A stretch of 64,000 nt of DNA, from positions 62,001 to 126,000 of the forward strand of contig JNEU01000888.1 in NCBI GenBank assembly GCA_000697475.1. Direction: 5' to 3'. Position numbers and translations under genes: made by a program. Source of the stretch: Lichtheimia corymbifera B2541. Lineage: Eukaryota > Mucoromycota > Mucoromycetes > Mucorales > Lichtheimiaceae. Each line of letters starts with the position of its first letter. The stretch's first letter is position 1. The notes under the pieces are model-generated. The model worked only from the letters and a program-made list of their open reading frames with translations. It searched no databases and had not been told where the DNA came from. Positions 48,212 to 59,118 of the stretch are shown here, piece by piece.

Positions 48212-48504
48212 CTAAACTTTACAATGAAACATGGGCTCTTCAATCGAAGAAAGTTGCTCGTCGGGGTGTAGCGCACCTTGGGTGCAAGTTTCACGATCAA
48301 CCTCGCCAATCTCAAATTTACCCAATGTCACCACCAGCCTCGTCGAAAAAAATTCAAGAGGTCGACCCGATCAACTTTGGCTGGTGGTGACATTCTGTGA
48401 ATCTGAGATCGGCCACGACGATCGTGAAGCTTCCACCCAAGGTGCGCTCCGCCTCGACGAGCAACTTTGTTCGATTGAAGACCCCACATTCATTGTAAAG
48501 TTTA
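48212..48504. repeat. A-type palindrome
   Basis: From AAACTTTACAATGAAACATGGG to CACATTCATTGTAAAGTTT; the centre has CACCACCAGCC / GGCTGGTGGTG around AAATTCAAGAGGTCGACC. Confidence 0.8.
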
Positions 48505-48530
48505 GAGATACAGGCACCTTTATGTTTTCA

Positions 48531-48700
48531 CATATGCTGTAAGCGTGATGCCATATGACAAGTGGTGTTTGTTCATTCTGAAGCAGCTTGACTCTGATAA
48601 AGCGGAAGATGCAGACGGACTTTGTGCAACACAGCTCATTTGCATGATGCTTCACTGAACAAACACCACTCCCCATATAGCATCACGCTTACAGCATATG
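48531..48700. repeat. B-type palindrome, copy 4
   Basis: CATATGCTGTAAGCGTGATG ... CATCACGCTTACAGCATATG: the outer 20 bp arms match perfectly. Confidence 0.8.
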
Positions 48701-48727
48701 AAAAAACATAAAGTGCCTGTACCTCTA

Positions 48728-48977
48728 AACTTTACAATGAAACGTGGGCTCTTAAATCGAAGAAAGTTGCTCGTCGAGGTGGAGCGCACCTTGGGTGGAA
48801 GTTTCACGATCGTCGTGGCCGATCTCAGATTCAACGAATGTCACCACCAGCCAAAGTTGATCGGGTCGACCTCGAATTTTTTTTTCGACGAGGCTGGTGG
48901 TGACATTGGGTAAGGTGCGCTACACCCCGACGAGCAACTTTCTTCGATTGAAGAGCCCATGTTTCATTGTAAAGTTT
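48728..48977. repeat. A-type palindrome
   Basis: Left arm AAACTTTACAATGAAACGTGG, centre CACCACCAGCC ... GGCTGGTGGTG around GAATTTTTTTTTCGACGAG, right arm CATGTTTCATTGTAAAGTTT. The right arm lacks part of the central block. Confidence 0.8.
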
Positions 48978-49004
48978 AGAGATACCGGCACATTTATGTT
49001 CTTA

Positions 49005-49179
49005 CATATGCTGAAAGCATGATGCTATATGACAAGTGGTCTTTGTTCATTGTCAAGTAGCTTGACCCTGATAGAGCGAAAGATGCGCAGGGTCGTGCTT
49101 ATATAACACAGCTCATTTGCATGATACTTCACAATGAACAAACACCACTTGCCATATAGCATCACGCTTTCAGCATATG
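49005..49179. repeat. B-type palindrome, copy 5
   Basis: CATATGCTGAAAGCATGATG ... CATCACGCTTTCAGCATATG with the B centre TGATAGAGCGAAAGATG. Confidence 0.75.
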
Positions 49180-49332
49180 TAAAAACGTAAAAGTGCCTGT
49201 ACATAGGATCGGCAAGCGTGATGGTGAAACTTGATTGACAAGGTGCGCTCCACCACAACGAGCAATATTGTTCGATGAAAGAGCTCATGATTCATGGTAA
49301 AGTTTAGAGATAAATGCACTTTCTCGTTTCTA

Positions 49333-49508
49333 CATATGCTGAAAGCGTGATGCTATATGATAAGTGATGTTTGTTCATTGTGAAGGATTATGCAAATGAG
49401 CTGTGTTGCACAAGCTCGCCCCTGTGCATCTTCCGCTCTATCAGGATCTACCTACTTGACAATGAAGAAGCACTACTTGTCATATAGCATCATGCTTTTC
49501 AGCATATG
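49333..49508. repeat. B-type palindrome, copy 6
   Basis: Starts 328 bp after copy 5; arms CATATGCTGAAAGCGTGATG and CATCATGCTTTTCAGCATATG (one-base bulge). Confidence 0.75.
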
Positions 49509-49661
49509 TAAAAACGAGAAAGTGCATTTATCTCTAAACTTTACGATGAAACATGGGCTCTTTCATAGAACAATATTGCTCGACATGGTCGAGCACACCT
49601 TGTCAATCAAGTTTCACGATCAAGCTTGCCAATCCTACGTACAGGCACTTTTACGTTTTTA

Positions 49662-49836
49662 CATATGCTGAAAGCGTGATGCTATATGACAAGTGACGTT
49701 TGTTCATTGTGAAGTATCATGCAAATGAGCTGTGTTATATAAGCACGACCCTGCGCATCTTTCGCTCTATCACGATCTACCTACTTGACAATGAACAAAG
49801 GTCACTTTTCATATAGCATCATGGCTACAGCATATG
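49662..49836. repeat. B-type palindrome, copy 7
   Basis: Starts 329 bp after copy 6; the same arms and centre with small differences. Confidence 0.75.
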
Positions 49837-49866
49837 TAAAACGTAAAGATGCCCATAACTAAAAAT

Positions 49867-50150
49867 TCTACAATGAAACGTGGGGTCTTCAATCGAACAA
49901 AGTTGCGCGGCAGGGTGAAGCGCACCCTGTGTGCAAGTTTCACGATCCAGCTCGCCGATCTCAGATTCACCCAATGTCACCACCAGCCTCGTTGAAAAAA
50001 AATTCAAGAGGTCGACCCACGATCCACTTTGGCTGGTGGTGACACAGCGAAATCTAGGATCGTCGAGCCTGATCGTGAAACTTGCACCCAAGGTGCGCTT
50101 GACCCCGACGAGCAATATTGTTCGATTGAAGTCCCCATATTTCATGTAAG
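49867..50150. repeat. A-type palindrome
   Basis: Left arm TTCTACAATGAAACGTGG as in the first island copy (14275); centre TGTCACCACCAGCC / GGCTGGTGGTGACA around AAATTCAAGAGGTCGACC; right arm decayed. Confidence 0.75.
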
Positions 50151-50181
50151 ATTTTTAGTTATGGGCATCTTTGTGCTTTTA

Positions 50182-50355
50182 CTATGCTGTACGCGTAACG
50201 CTATATGTAAAGTGATCTCGGTTCATTGTCAAGCAGCTGGAGCCTAATAGAGCCAAAGATGCAGAGGGACGTGTTTGTGTAATACAGCTCATTTGCATGA
50301 TACTTCACAATGAACAAACACCATTCTCCATATAGCATCACGCTTACAGCATATG
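50182..50355. repeat. B-type palindrome, copy 8
   Basis: CTATGCTGTACGCGTAACG ... CATCACGCTTACAGCATATG. The left arm is more diverged than the right. Confidence 0.7.
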
Positions 50356-50369
50356 TAAAAACATAAAGG

Positions 50370-51350
50370 TTCCTGTTTCTACAAGTTGCCATGATGAAGT
50401 GTGGGGTCTTTATGAGAACAAAGTTGATCAGGATGGCCGAGAGGACCTCTGACCAAGTTTCATATTCGAGATCACCAATATCGGCGGGCGCGGCCCGTAC
50501 ATCTTAACTATGTTTCCCTCCGTACATCCAGGCGCCGCCAACCAAAACTTCATAATGAAGTGTGGCATCTCTATGAGAACGAAATTGCTCGCCGTGATCG
50601 GAAGTACCTTGCATGAAAGTTTCAGGTTCGAGGTAGCCAATCTCAGGCTCAGGGAGCGTCCAACCTACTTTTGCCCTACATTTGGGCCGCCCCGCATTCA
50701 AAACATTTATAATGAAGCCTGCGTTTTTTAAATGAATGTGGTTGATCAGCATGCCCCAGCGAACCTTCTGACCAAATTTCAGGTTCGAAATGGGCAATCC
50801 CAAGTTAATACATACTACTTCGATAAATCATAAATCCGGCGCGTACCCGATTTCCGACCATCCATAGTAAACCCCACATTATACCCTCCCATTCAAAATT
50901 TTCAAATGAAGCATGGGTTCTTTATTAATACAAAGTTGATCAGCATGACCAAGAGCATCTTGTGTGAAAGTTTCAGGTTTGAGAGAGGCAATCACGGTCA
51001 TGGATTAATTTATAGTGTGCATGAATCTGTCGGACTCAGTGTCTGACCTATTTAGTTTCCACTTCTTCCACTATCAACTACAACTACAACCTGCGAACAA
51101 TTGTCCTGCTTCAACCCATCATGTCAATCCTACAACTGCCTTGATCCTATTTGTCTTTGACTGAATGGCAAGTTCATGGCGTGTGCACCCCACGACAACA
51201 CCCGCAATTCTTGGCACTCCACTTTCTCTTGCACACTCCTCTGCCACGACCAACGTAACAGCAGCTGCCATCAGCAATGTCTTCAACTCCATTGTCTCAA
51301 GTTACTTGCAGCAGCTTGTCTTTGGGCCTTTTCACTTGGACAGCAGATAG
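50370..51350 (+). repeat. Arm fragment (family of copies L/M/R)
   Basis: Same orientation and order as 9560-10640 in the first island: ~120-bp units followed by the TTCCACTTCTTCCAC and CTACAACTACAACCTGCGA segment and CTTGACTGAATGGCAA-like sequence. It ends near CAGCAGCTTGTC (51310). Confidence 0.65.
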
Positions 51351-52297
51351 TCATTATATAGAAACAGCTTTATTTTGCGTGTAGCAACTTGCTTGAATAC
51401 ATACGATTTGCCTAAGGAAATGGATATGGATATTGCTTTGGTATATGGGATGGGAGGAATTGGATATATCCAACGCGTGGAAAGAGGGCCTTGTTTTTAT
51501 GCATTCATTGTCAACTTGCTTGGGCATTATGCGTGCTACTATCATCCTAAACCATGCATGCATGCATGTAATTACCGTCTTTTACATAAGCTATTCCATG
51601 GAAGCCACTGTCATCACCCTTCATGCAACCTGTGAACCAAGTACAATCATCATCAACCTACTGCATACTTTGACATGGTGTGGTTATCATGCGATACCAC
51701 GAATCAAGAGCCACTTCACATTCATCTTGGCACAGTGCACCCGGAAGGATAGAAACCTTCCAAATCGATGCATTTCCCTTATTGGAACATTTCATTATAC
51801 ATCTCTCAATCTACCTCTTGTGAATAGTTTGGATCAAAAGGCTACACTGGCAAATAAAGCAATACGTTGCTCACCAACCAGTTCTCGGTTTCTACTGTGT
51901 AAGGCCTTCCTTTTTCCTGAACAGGACCTCATTGTATGACAGTACGATTCATGGTATGGGAAATGTAGGGCTGTAGAAGGATATCCACATATGAATGCTA
52001 TGATAAAGGGCAAAGAGAGGAAAAGAGGAGTCTTCCTGATGGATTCATTGTGTCTTGAACAAAGGCTGTATTCGGTATATAATGTATCCCCTTTTTCGTT
52101 CTGTGATTTCGATCACTTTTCATGTTGAAGATTAATATCGTACGTTGTGTCTTCATCGGTTTTATTTGTCATAATACCATATTGCTATTAGTAAGCCACT
52201 TGTTCACGGTCATTAAAGAGATGTGACGCCATCTTTAGGCAGGACTCAGCAGTTACAATAGTCTATATAGAAGCGAAACGTAGCAACAGCGAACAAC
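51351..52297. other. Region between repeat island and secreted-protein gene, no supported gene
   Basis: A 168-codon frame at 51433-51939 starts without ATG and has no motif; it is probably chance. The AT-rich 3' part is downstream of the minus-strand gene. Confidence 0.4.
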
Positions 52298-52870
52298 TCA
52301 AATCTGCATCTCTTTGTTCAAGTTTCTGTAAAATTCTACAGGTGTAAGCAATTTTCGACAGCAGCAAGGTTTTGTAACTAATGATGTGCAGTAGCAGCAT
52401 GAGTAATGAAGCAAGGAGAAACACAGCATGAATTGTGAATGCCTACCCTGAACATATTTTTCTTGGCCATCGAGTTTGTATACCATGTTATGGATATCCG
52501 TTGCACCTGGTCCTGGCCAGTAATACTTTGATGGACAATATCGGGTGCTTACACTATGCCCATAGCAGCCGCTATCGATACATCCACAATCCGAAACATC
52601 CTCGTATACGATGCCCGGCTTATCTTCGCAAAGACCTTCATTGTTGGCACTTGTAGTCCACTGGCAGTGACCTTGGTTTTTGCAGCTAGATTCATTGGTT
52701 GAAAGCTCTTTGCACCAAGGAACAAGTTGGAACAATCCATGATGAACCTTGGTTGGATGCGTGCTTGTCGTTGGCGTAGTAGTTGAAGCACTAGAAGGAG
52801 CAGGAGCAGCTTGCAAAAGGCTTGACAATGTTGCGATTGCAATAAGCGAACAAACGAAAAGGCAATTCAT
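52298..52870 (-). CDS. Secreted Cys-rich protein of unknown function
   Basis: Two exons, 52870-52447 and 52377-52298, joined over a 69-nt GTAGGC...TTAG intron (in-frame and stop-free, so retention is also possible), give 167 aa. The ATG at 52870 begins a signal peptide (LFVCSLIAIATLSSLLQA), followed by a Ser/Thr/Pro-rich linker (SSASTTTPTTSTHPT) that could be O-glycosylated. The mature core has about ten Cys: CKELSTNESSCKNQGHCQW, LCED, DCGCIDSGCYG, RYCPSKYYWPGPG, and CCC in the second exon. The C-x-x-x-x-S-x-C-x4-C-x-W piece resembles the small protein at 44978-45166. TATATAAAA lies ~55-65 bp upstream on the minus strand. No family is recognised. Confidence 0.7.
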   Translation of the reverse strand: MNCLFVCSLIAIATLSSLLQAAPAPSSASTTTPTTSTHPTKVHHGLFQLVPWCKELSTNESSCKNQGHCQWTTSANNEGLCEDKPGIVYEDVSDCGCIDSGCYGHSVSTRYCPSKYYWPGPGATDIHNMVYKLDGQEKYVQGRHSQFMLCFSLLHYSCCYCTSLVTKPCCCRKLLTPVEFYRNLNKEMQI

Positions 52871-53886
52871 CCTGCAAACATAAAATGGGATATCCTACAT
52901 TACTACTACAACCAAATATCTTTTATTTTATATATCATAAATACATGCATGGATCATGCAGGAACACGCTTTGGCGTTGAAGTAGTCAAACAAGATTACG
53001 AATTCAGATGCTGCAAACACACGTGTGGCCAATGCTTTCCTTTTGACGTGAAATTAGTTTTTTGCTATGTGCGTATTTAAGACATCATCGGGATCTTCAC
53101 AATTTCATATGTCGTTGAGCCTAGCGAGATATCTTTGGTCTGGTACCCTTACACACATTTTTTATTTCACATACAAGCAATACTAGTACCGGTCAATAAG
53201 CCCCTTAAAGTCACACCTGCATGATGATACAGTAAGCTCCTTGATGCGAATTTTTCATCATTCATGAAAAGAGTAGTAGGTGATGGTCCCGATTATTGCT
53301 CACGAGATGATTACGAGCCATAACTAGATCGATGTGTGATATAATGCTCAGCCTGGGGATCTTGTATGTATCATACGCATTACAGCATAACTGGTCAAGG
53401 ATTGGCTGATAGAACGTTACTAAAATTTGTACCTGTAATGGCTTGAGTGTGCCCCTGGGAACAAAAGGAGTCATTGTCTGTATATGCTGGCTCAATTATC
53501 GTGATAACAATCATGCTTTTAAAGGCGGTGATCACAAATCCCCTAAAATAGACATACGAATAGCATAGGATACACATGCATCTGATGTTCGCTTGATTGG
53601 CTTTATTATACGTCATGTTACAAAGAAAAGAAAAATGCACCTTGATAGTAATAAATACCCATTTATTATAGAAGATCAAGAAATGGATAATGATAATGTA
53701 TTGTGATTGTGGGTGAGATAAATAGGAAAGGATGTGTGGTTGCACTTGAATGGCCAATTCAGTGGTGGCAATAGATGATGCGACACAAAGAAGCGGAGCT
53801 GTGATGATTCCACGTCCCAAAGAGTGCCAGCACCTTCTACTCGACTTGCCTCTTTCTTACTCGTCCTTTTTCTACTTGCTCTCATC
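52871..53886. promoter_or_regulatory. Divergent intergenic region, promoters only
   Basis: TATA-like sequence at 52925-52935 serves the minus-strand secreted gene. The right part precedes the Bfr1-like gene at 53887. Open frames here lack motifs. Confidence 0.45.
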
Positions 53887-55538
53887 ATGGCTGAATCCGC
53901 AACTGCTACCACCACTACCACCACTTCTACTACACCTCCTGCTACGCTTACTCCTCCGGTCCTTCCATCCCATGTCAAGAAGCCCAATGAAGAAGAACAC
54001 AAAAAGGCACTCGCCGAAGTGAACGCGAGAATCGACAAGCTCCAGAAACAAATGGTAATTGCATACACGCGCGTGCCCATCATCTTGTCTAGTATCCCAG
54101 TTGCTTATTATCATTGTAGGATGCTGTCAAGGAAAAGATCAGCAAGTTGCCCGGCAAATCAGACAACACTCGTCGCGAAGAGCTTCGTGCTCAACTCGCT
54201 GAAGTGCGTGAAAAGCAGGCAGAGATCAAAAAGGGCAAGCAAGCTGTCTATGAACAATTGGATGCTTTGAATGAATCGATTCGCAAAAAGGTAGGCTAAT
54301 AGGTTTGGGGTGTGTGACATGAGTTGGGCCGTGCGTTATATCTTACAATGGATGTAGGTTGGCAACATCAAAGGTCTTCAATCCAAGGTACCTTACAAGA
54401 CTGTTGCTGAAGTCGATGAACGTATCAGGTAAAAAGGAACAGAAATGTAGATGATGATGATGTCATGTATCTAAAACCTTATTTATAGTGAATTGGAGAG
54501 CAAGATTGAAAGTGGTGTGAGAATCGTGGAGGAAAAGAAGGTAAAGGATGATCATCACGTTTATATAGAGAAAGAGAGAGTAGCTAACATGTATTGTACG
54601 TTGTATAGATGTTGCAAGAAATCTCTCTCTTGAAGCGCAACCGTAATGCTGTTGAGGGATTGGATGAACAGCAAGAAGCTATCAACAAGGAGCGTGCTAT
54701 CTATGATGGTATTCGCAAGAACATTGACACTGAAGAAGCCAAGAAGCTCAGCGAGCAGTTTGAAAAGGCCATGGCCGAGCTTAACAAGATCAATGCGGAT
54801 CAAGCACAACAACGTGAACAGCGCAACAAGTTGTATGATGAGCGGACACGTATCAAGGGTCTTTTGGATGAAGAATACAACCAATTGCGTTCCATGCGTG
54901 ATGAGCATCGTAAGGCCAACGACGAGTACTACACATTCATTCGTCAATTGCGTGAATACAAGCGAGAACAAGAAAAGGTGCGCAAGGCTCAAGAGGAAGA
55001 AGAAAAGCGTAAGGAGGCTGCCAAGCAGGAATTGGAACTTGCCTCATTGCCTGCTTTTGAGCATGAAATCACCTTGTGTGACAACCTTGGCAAGTTTTTG
55101 CAAAGCTTTTTGAACAAGGGCGAGACCAATGGCACTGCTTCTGCTGCTGCAAACAATGAGGAGGATGCCAAGAATGCCGCTACGGGTGGTCGTGCAATTG
55201 AAGCTCCTGACGGTGTTGCTCTCGTCAAGAAATCCGATCGTGAAGAGAACTACTTTGTTGGCAGTGGCAAAAAGAAGGGCAAGGGTGGCTCAAAGAAGAA
55301 TGCTAATGCTGCATCCAGTGGTGCTACTCCTGTCTCGGATACACTCAAGTTGCCCCTTGCTACCATGGAAGGTTTCTTTGAAGTCAAGGTCACTGTTCCC
55401 ACCAAGATCTCGGATATCCCATCGACTCTTGAAAAGTTGCAAGAACGTAAGGCCTACTATTTGGCTGAACAACCCCGTGTCACCGAAGAGAACAAGAAGA
55501 AGGCTCAAGAAAAGATCGATGCCATGTTGAAGGCATAA
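53887..55538 (+). CDS. BFR1: Bfr1-like mRNP/ER-associated coiled-coil protein
   Basis: Five exons (53887-54054, 54120-54290, 54358-54428, 54489-54540, 54609-55538) encode 463 aa, close to the ~470 aa of yeast Bfr1. A Thr/Pro-rich start is followed by HKKALAEVNARIDKLQKQMDAVKEKI (written in parts: NARIDKLQ, DAVKEKISKLP), LKRNRNAVEGLDEQQEAI, ISEL-type helices and IKGLLDEEYNQLRSMRDEHRK. This is the characteristic long highly charged coiled coil of the family, ending in a basic KKKGKGGSKKN patch and EKIDAMLKA. Bfr1 associates with polysomes at the ER, mRNA localisation and secretion. It converges with NAD kinase, 105 bp apart, with a poly-A run between them. Confidence 0.85.
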
Positions 55539-55643
55539 AGGAGATATACATTTTGGGAGGAACTATTTTACATTACAATAGACGGATAGAAGGATGGTAA
55601 CAATGACCTTAGTTTTGATAAAAAAAAAAAGTATATATCCATT

Positions 55644-57494
55644 TCATTCTTTTACACATTTGGCAAATGGGTTAGGGGGTTGTAATTCTTCTATGGACCA
55701 TTCTGGCAATACTACCAAATCATCATCTTCATCTTCATCTTCGCTATTGTAAGCTGTCGTGGTCTCGCTGTTGTTGGCTGTTGTGCTTGTTGACGATGAA
55801 TCGGTCCCATTGTTGGATTGTTTTTGCTGCTTACCATTGTGGAGACATCCAAATAAGCCTTCTTCATGCCCTGGTAAATCTTCTTTTGTAGGTGATGATG
55901 CCACAGCCGGCGTTTTCTTGTCATCTTCTTCCAATACCAAAAATGATTTTTGCCGCATACGCACATTCCATTGTAAAGAGGTTTGAAGGGAATGAAACCA
56001 GTCGCATGTGGAACCCGTACGTGCGACTGTTGTGAGTGGATTTTGAGATACAGTGATTTTGACGTGATCACCAGCTGTGGGAGAACGATCAGCTGACCAA
56101 TGTCAAATACACATGGCACATACTATACTTACGTTTCAACTCTACTCGATTACGGCCATCAAAGCTGCAATAGGCTGATCGTACACTACCAAACGGTACA
56201 ACAACACGAATGACCATTGTCTCTGGCAACAGCATGGGTCTAAAGCTGAGCGTGTGTGGGCAAATGGGAGTCACCAAGGTTGCACGTACTTCAGGATGGG
56301 TCAAGGAACCACCAGCAGAAAGCTAAATAATACATTTGTGAATAATACTTCTTCCAAAGATTATATATTACATGGCATCATACCGAGTAAGCAGTGGACC
56401 CTGTGGGTGTAGCAATGACAATGCCATCCGCTTGTACGGTTGTCAAATGACGTTCATCACCAAATAATTCCAGTACTGACATGTACGCACTTGGCCCACG
56501 ATCCACCACAATTTCATTAAGGACATCGTAGGTTGCACAAGGGGCTGCAGTATAACACGGGATTTCCTTGCTCACTGCGTCACGCTCAGGCTCACTTAGA
56601 TTACGTGATTCGATTTTGAGCTGCTTTTTCATCCAAGTCGTCTCGATATGAGCCAGCTGACATGCTTGCAAAATGGATTCTGATTGACGCCTTCGTTCAC
56701 ATGCACTATTATCTTGCTGATGCCGATAGATGGTACAGCTTAGACGCATCCGTGCTGTAGTCCTATACCCTTGTTCAAAGACTTCCTTGAACGTCTCACG
56801 GTGATCATGATATGGATAGGTTGCAAGGAAATTCAGCGAGCCCAAATGAAACGAAAGAATCGGTGGCACGTAGGATTGAAACAGCCATGATGTAAAGAGC
56901 ACCGTGCCATCACCACCAAGCTACATACATACATGCTGTGTATTGGTATCTCATCCATACTCTCTATCTCCACGGGGGACTTACCGTAAGGATCAAGTGA
57001 AACATTCTGGGGTTTTCATGCAGTAATTTGGGTGTCCAAAACTTGAGATTCTTTTTGATGAGTAGATTGACTTGAGTCATTTCATGGTATCGAAAACATT
57101 TGACATGCTCCAAGTGAGCATCCACATAACTTTTTGTGAAATAGCGTTGAGAACATGGTAGCATAAATAATGAGCGCACAGACATTTGCTTACACTGTAA
57201 ATGGATCTTGTTTGCCGAATCGGGGTGTGCAAATTAACCATTCAGTCAACCTTCTTGTCATTCTGAGCAGCTTTTTGTCGCCTGCTTTGGTGATAATGAC
57301 CAATTTGTTTTGATTTGGATCCCATTTTTGCAGCACTGGACGCACGTTGATGAATAAGGATGATAGAATAGCATAACAGCACTTTTGCACTTACTTGATT
57401 CGAAATGCTCGGGATATATAGGTGAAGATATGGGTGGTGAATGTACACTGGATTGACGACGTGGACGTGGTATATCTGTGTTAAGGTCAGGCAT
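55644..57494 (-). CDS. NAD kinase (ATP-NAD kinase)
   Basis: Six exons: 57494-57395, 57335-57194, 57129-56985, 56920-56384, 56322-56133, 56074-55644; 514 aa. The diagnostic GGDGT is at residues 131-135 (LGGDGTVLF), with NEIVVDRGPS, the DGIVIATPTGSTAYSLSAGGS block and SYRS-like PHTLSFRPMLLPE after it. The enzyme phosphorylates NAD(H) with ATP to make NADP(H). An acidic, Ser/Thr-rich C-terminal tail of about 130 residues (EDEDEDDDLVVLPEW) follows the catalytic core; yeast Utr1/Yef1 also have extra tails. A basic start without a strong mitochondrial signal suggests a cytosolic form. The promoter is shared with PEX11 (divergent, ~247 bp). Confidence 0.93.
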
Positions 57495-57741
57495 AATGAT
57501 AAAGATGTAAAGAATAGAAAAAGGTATTCATGCAAGGGGTTGATGGGATGAAGGAAGGGAAAAATGGTCAGCCGTGTGACGGGAATTAAAGTTGACCTAT
57601 CATATCGGATTGGTCCCCGGTTGGTTCTCGACAGCCCAACTCCATCACTCATTTATCTTTCCTTTTACCAACCATGTGAAAGGAAATCTTTTTGTACCTT
57701 TTTCTTCCCCGCATTCTTTACTTTTTTCGCTCCAATACAAC
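57495..57741. promoter_or_regulatory. Shared divergent promoter of NAD kinase and PEX11-like genes
   Basis: Only 247 bp lie between the two start codons. It contains a plus-strand ATTGG (CCAAT in reverse, near 57607) and pyrimidine-rich stretches next to PEX11. A common control region is likely from spacing alone. Confidence 0.55.
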
Positions 57742-58672
57742 ATGCCAGCAGACGTCAAAGAGCCTTTGAACCCACTCGCCATTGCGAAACTCCTTGGTCC
57801 TAACACACCCACGCTTGACCATTTTATTCGATTTTTCAGCACCGTGCGTGGCACTGATAAAGTGCTCATGGTAACAAAGATGATGACATTTGTGGATATA
57901 CACAAGCACATACCAACCAATCAAGGTGATCCATCTATCTACTCTAGTTTATCTCATATTGGTCCAAGGTGGTGATTTGGTTTTTGCAACGTCGTGGCGT
58001 TGATCCCAAGATTGCTATGCGTATCCAAAACTTGGCTGGTCCTGCTAGTGATTTCCGCATGTTGCTGCGTTACTATGGTTTGTTGCCCATGATCCAGTAT
58101 ATGAAATATCTCGAATACAACAAACCTCCAAGCAAATTGACCCTGCACGTTGAACGCATTCAAAACTTGTCAATGCTCTTTTACTACCCACTCGAACACT
58201 TGTACTGGCTTGGTGCCCATCAAATTGTCCCCATGACTGAAAACAAGGCCAACAAGATTAGTGTATGGAGCTGTCGTGCTTGGGCTGTGTGGGTGATTCT
58301 CGAGTTTGTTCGTCTTGGTGAGCAATATCGTGTGCTCAAGCACCGTGAAACTGGACTGTTGAAGCGCATCAAGGCCGGTGATATTGAATCAGATGAGGAT
58401 CCAGAAGCTGAAATGGCTAGTATGAAGGCTGAAAGGTCATCCATCTTTGTCAACACCATGATGAACATTGGGTAAGCATCTTTGGGAGGAGAAAAAAGGA
58501 TCCATTGGCACTTGATACTTACTCATCGGTAACCCTTTTCAAACCCAGTTATTTCCCTCTCACGTTGCATTGGTCTCGTGAAGCCGGCCTCATTCCGGAT
58601 GTCGTTGTTGGCATGTGCGGTGGTTTTGCCTCTCTTTTCCAACTCTATGCCGCCTGGCGCGACACTGCTTAA
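57742..58672 (+). CDS. PEX11: Peroxisomal membrane protein PEX11-like
   Basis: Three exons, 57742-57870, 57969-58471 and 58549-58672, give 251 aa. The N-terminus LDHFIRFFSTVRGTDKVLM runs over the intron into VVIWFLQRRG, the amphipathic helix region of PEX11, followed by ASDFRMLLRYYGLLPMIQYM, LSMLFYYPLEHLYWLGAHQIV and a C-terminal SREAGLIPDVVVGMCGGFASLFQLYAAW. PEX11 proteins remodel the peroxisomal membrane and start elongation and fission. The intron between exons 1 and 2 is ~98 nt, longer than its neighbours. It is placed next to NAD kinase; no functional link is obvious from sequence. Confidence 0.88.
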
Positions 58673-59118
58673 TTGTTAAATCATTATCATGTGTGTACAG
58701 TATCCTCTCTATATGTGTATTCCCTCTACTGTTATCCTCCAATCCCCATCCACTTGCCACTTTTAGAACTTTAAAAATATACTCACCTCGGGGCTAATCC
58801 CGCTATATTTTTCATCCGTCCGCTCATTGTTTTATATGAAAGACATGCACTCACATGCTTTTTCATTCCAACACAATGAACATTTATGCTCTACCATTGT
58901 CATGTCGTACGGCAGCAACGTGTATTTTTGCGGGGAATGGAGTTCACGTGATCACAACAAGCGACCATTTTGTTCTGTATAGTAATCAGCAATGCAAAAT
59001 GATATATATATACTACGATGACTTTTTGTAGAAGGGGGTGAACAAATAAAGCTACCCTTTGATCTAATATTGGTGGTATAATAAAAGCATATCATGCTGT
59101 GAAGGATAAGGCCATCCA
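58673..59118. other. Intergenic region, no gene seen
   Basis: Lies between convergent PEX11-like and antiporter genes. It has ATATATATATA near 59003. Confidence 0.5.

Larger units (their letters stand above)
46700..51350. repeat. Second repeat island: alternating palindrome array plus arm fragments
   Basis: From left to right: half a C palindrome (46720-46870), an ordered array A-B-B-B-A-B-A-B-B-B-A-B (47030-50355), then a stretch equivalent to the inner part of the left arm of the first island (50370-51350; landmarks TCATAATGAAGTGTGG, TTATTAATACAAAGTTGATCAGC, CATCATGTCAATCCTACAACTG and GGCGTGTGCACCCC). No transposase-like frame is present. Confidence 0.75.

Noticed and set aside
46960..50400. 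CRISPR-like array
   Set aside because: The repeats are long palindromes without unique spacers and the DNA is eukaryotic.
51433..51939. 168-codon frame right of the second repeat island
   Set aside because: Starts without ATG and shows no domain or signal.
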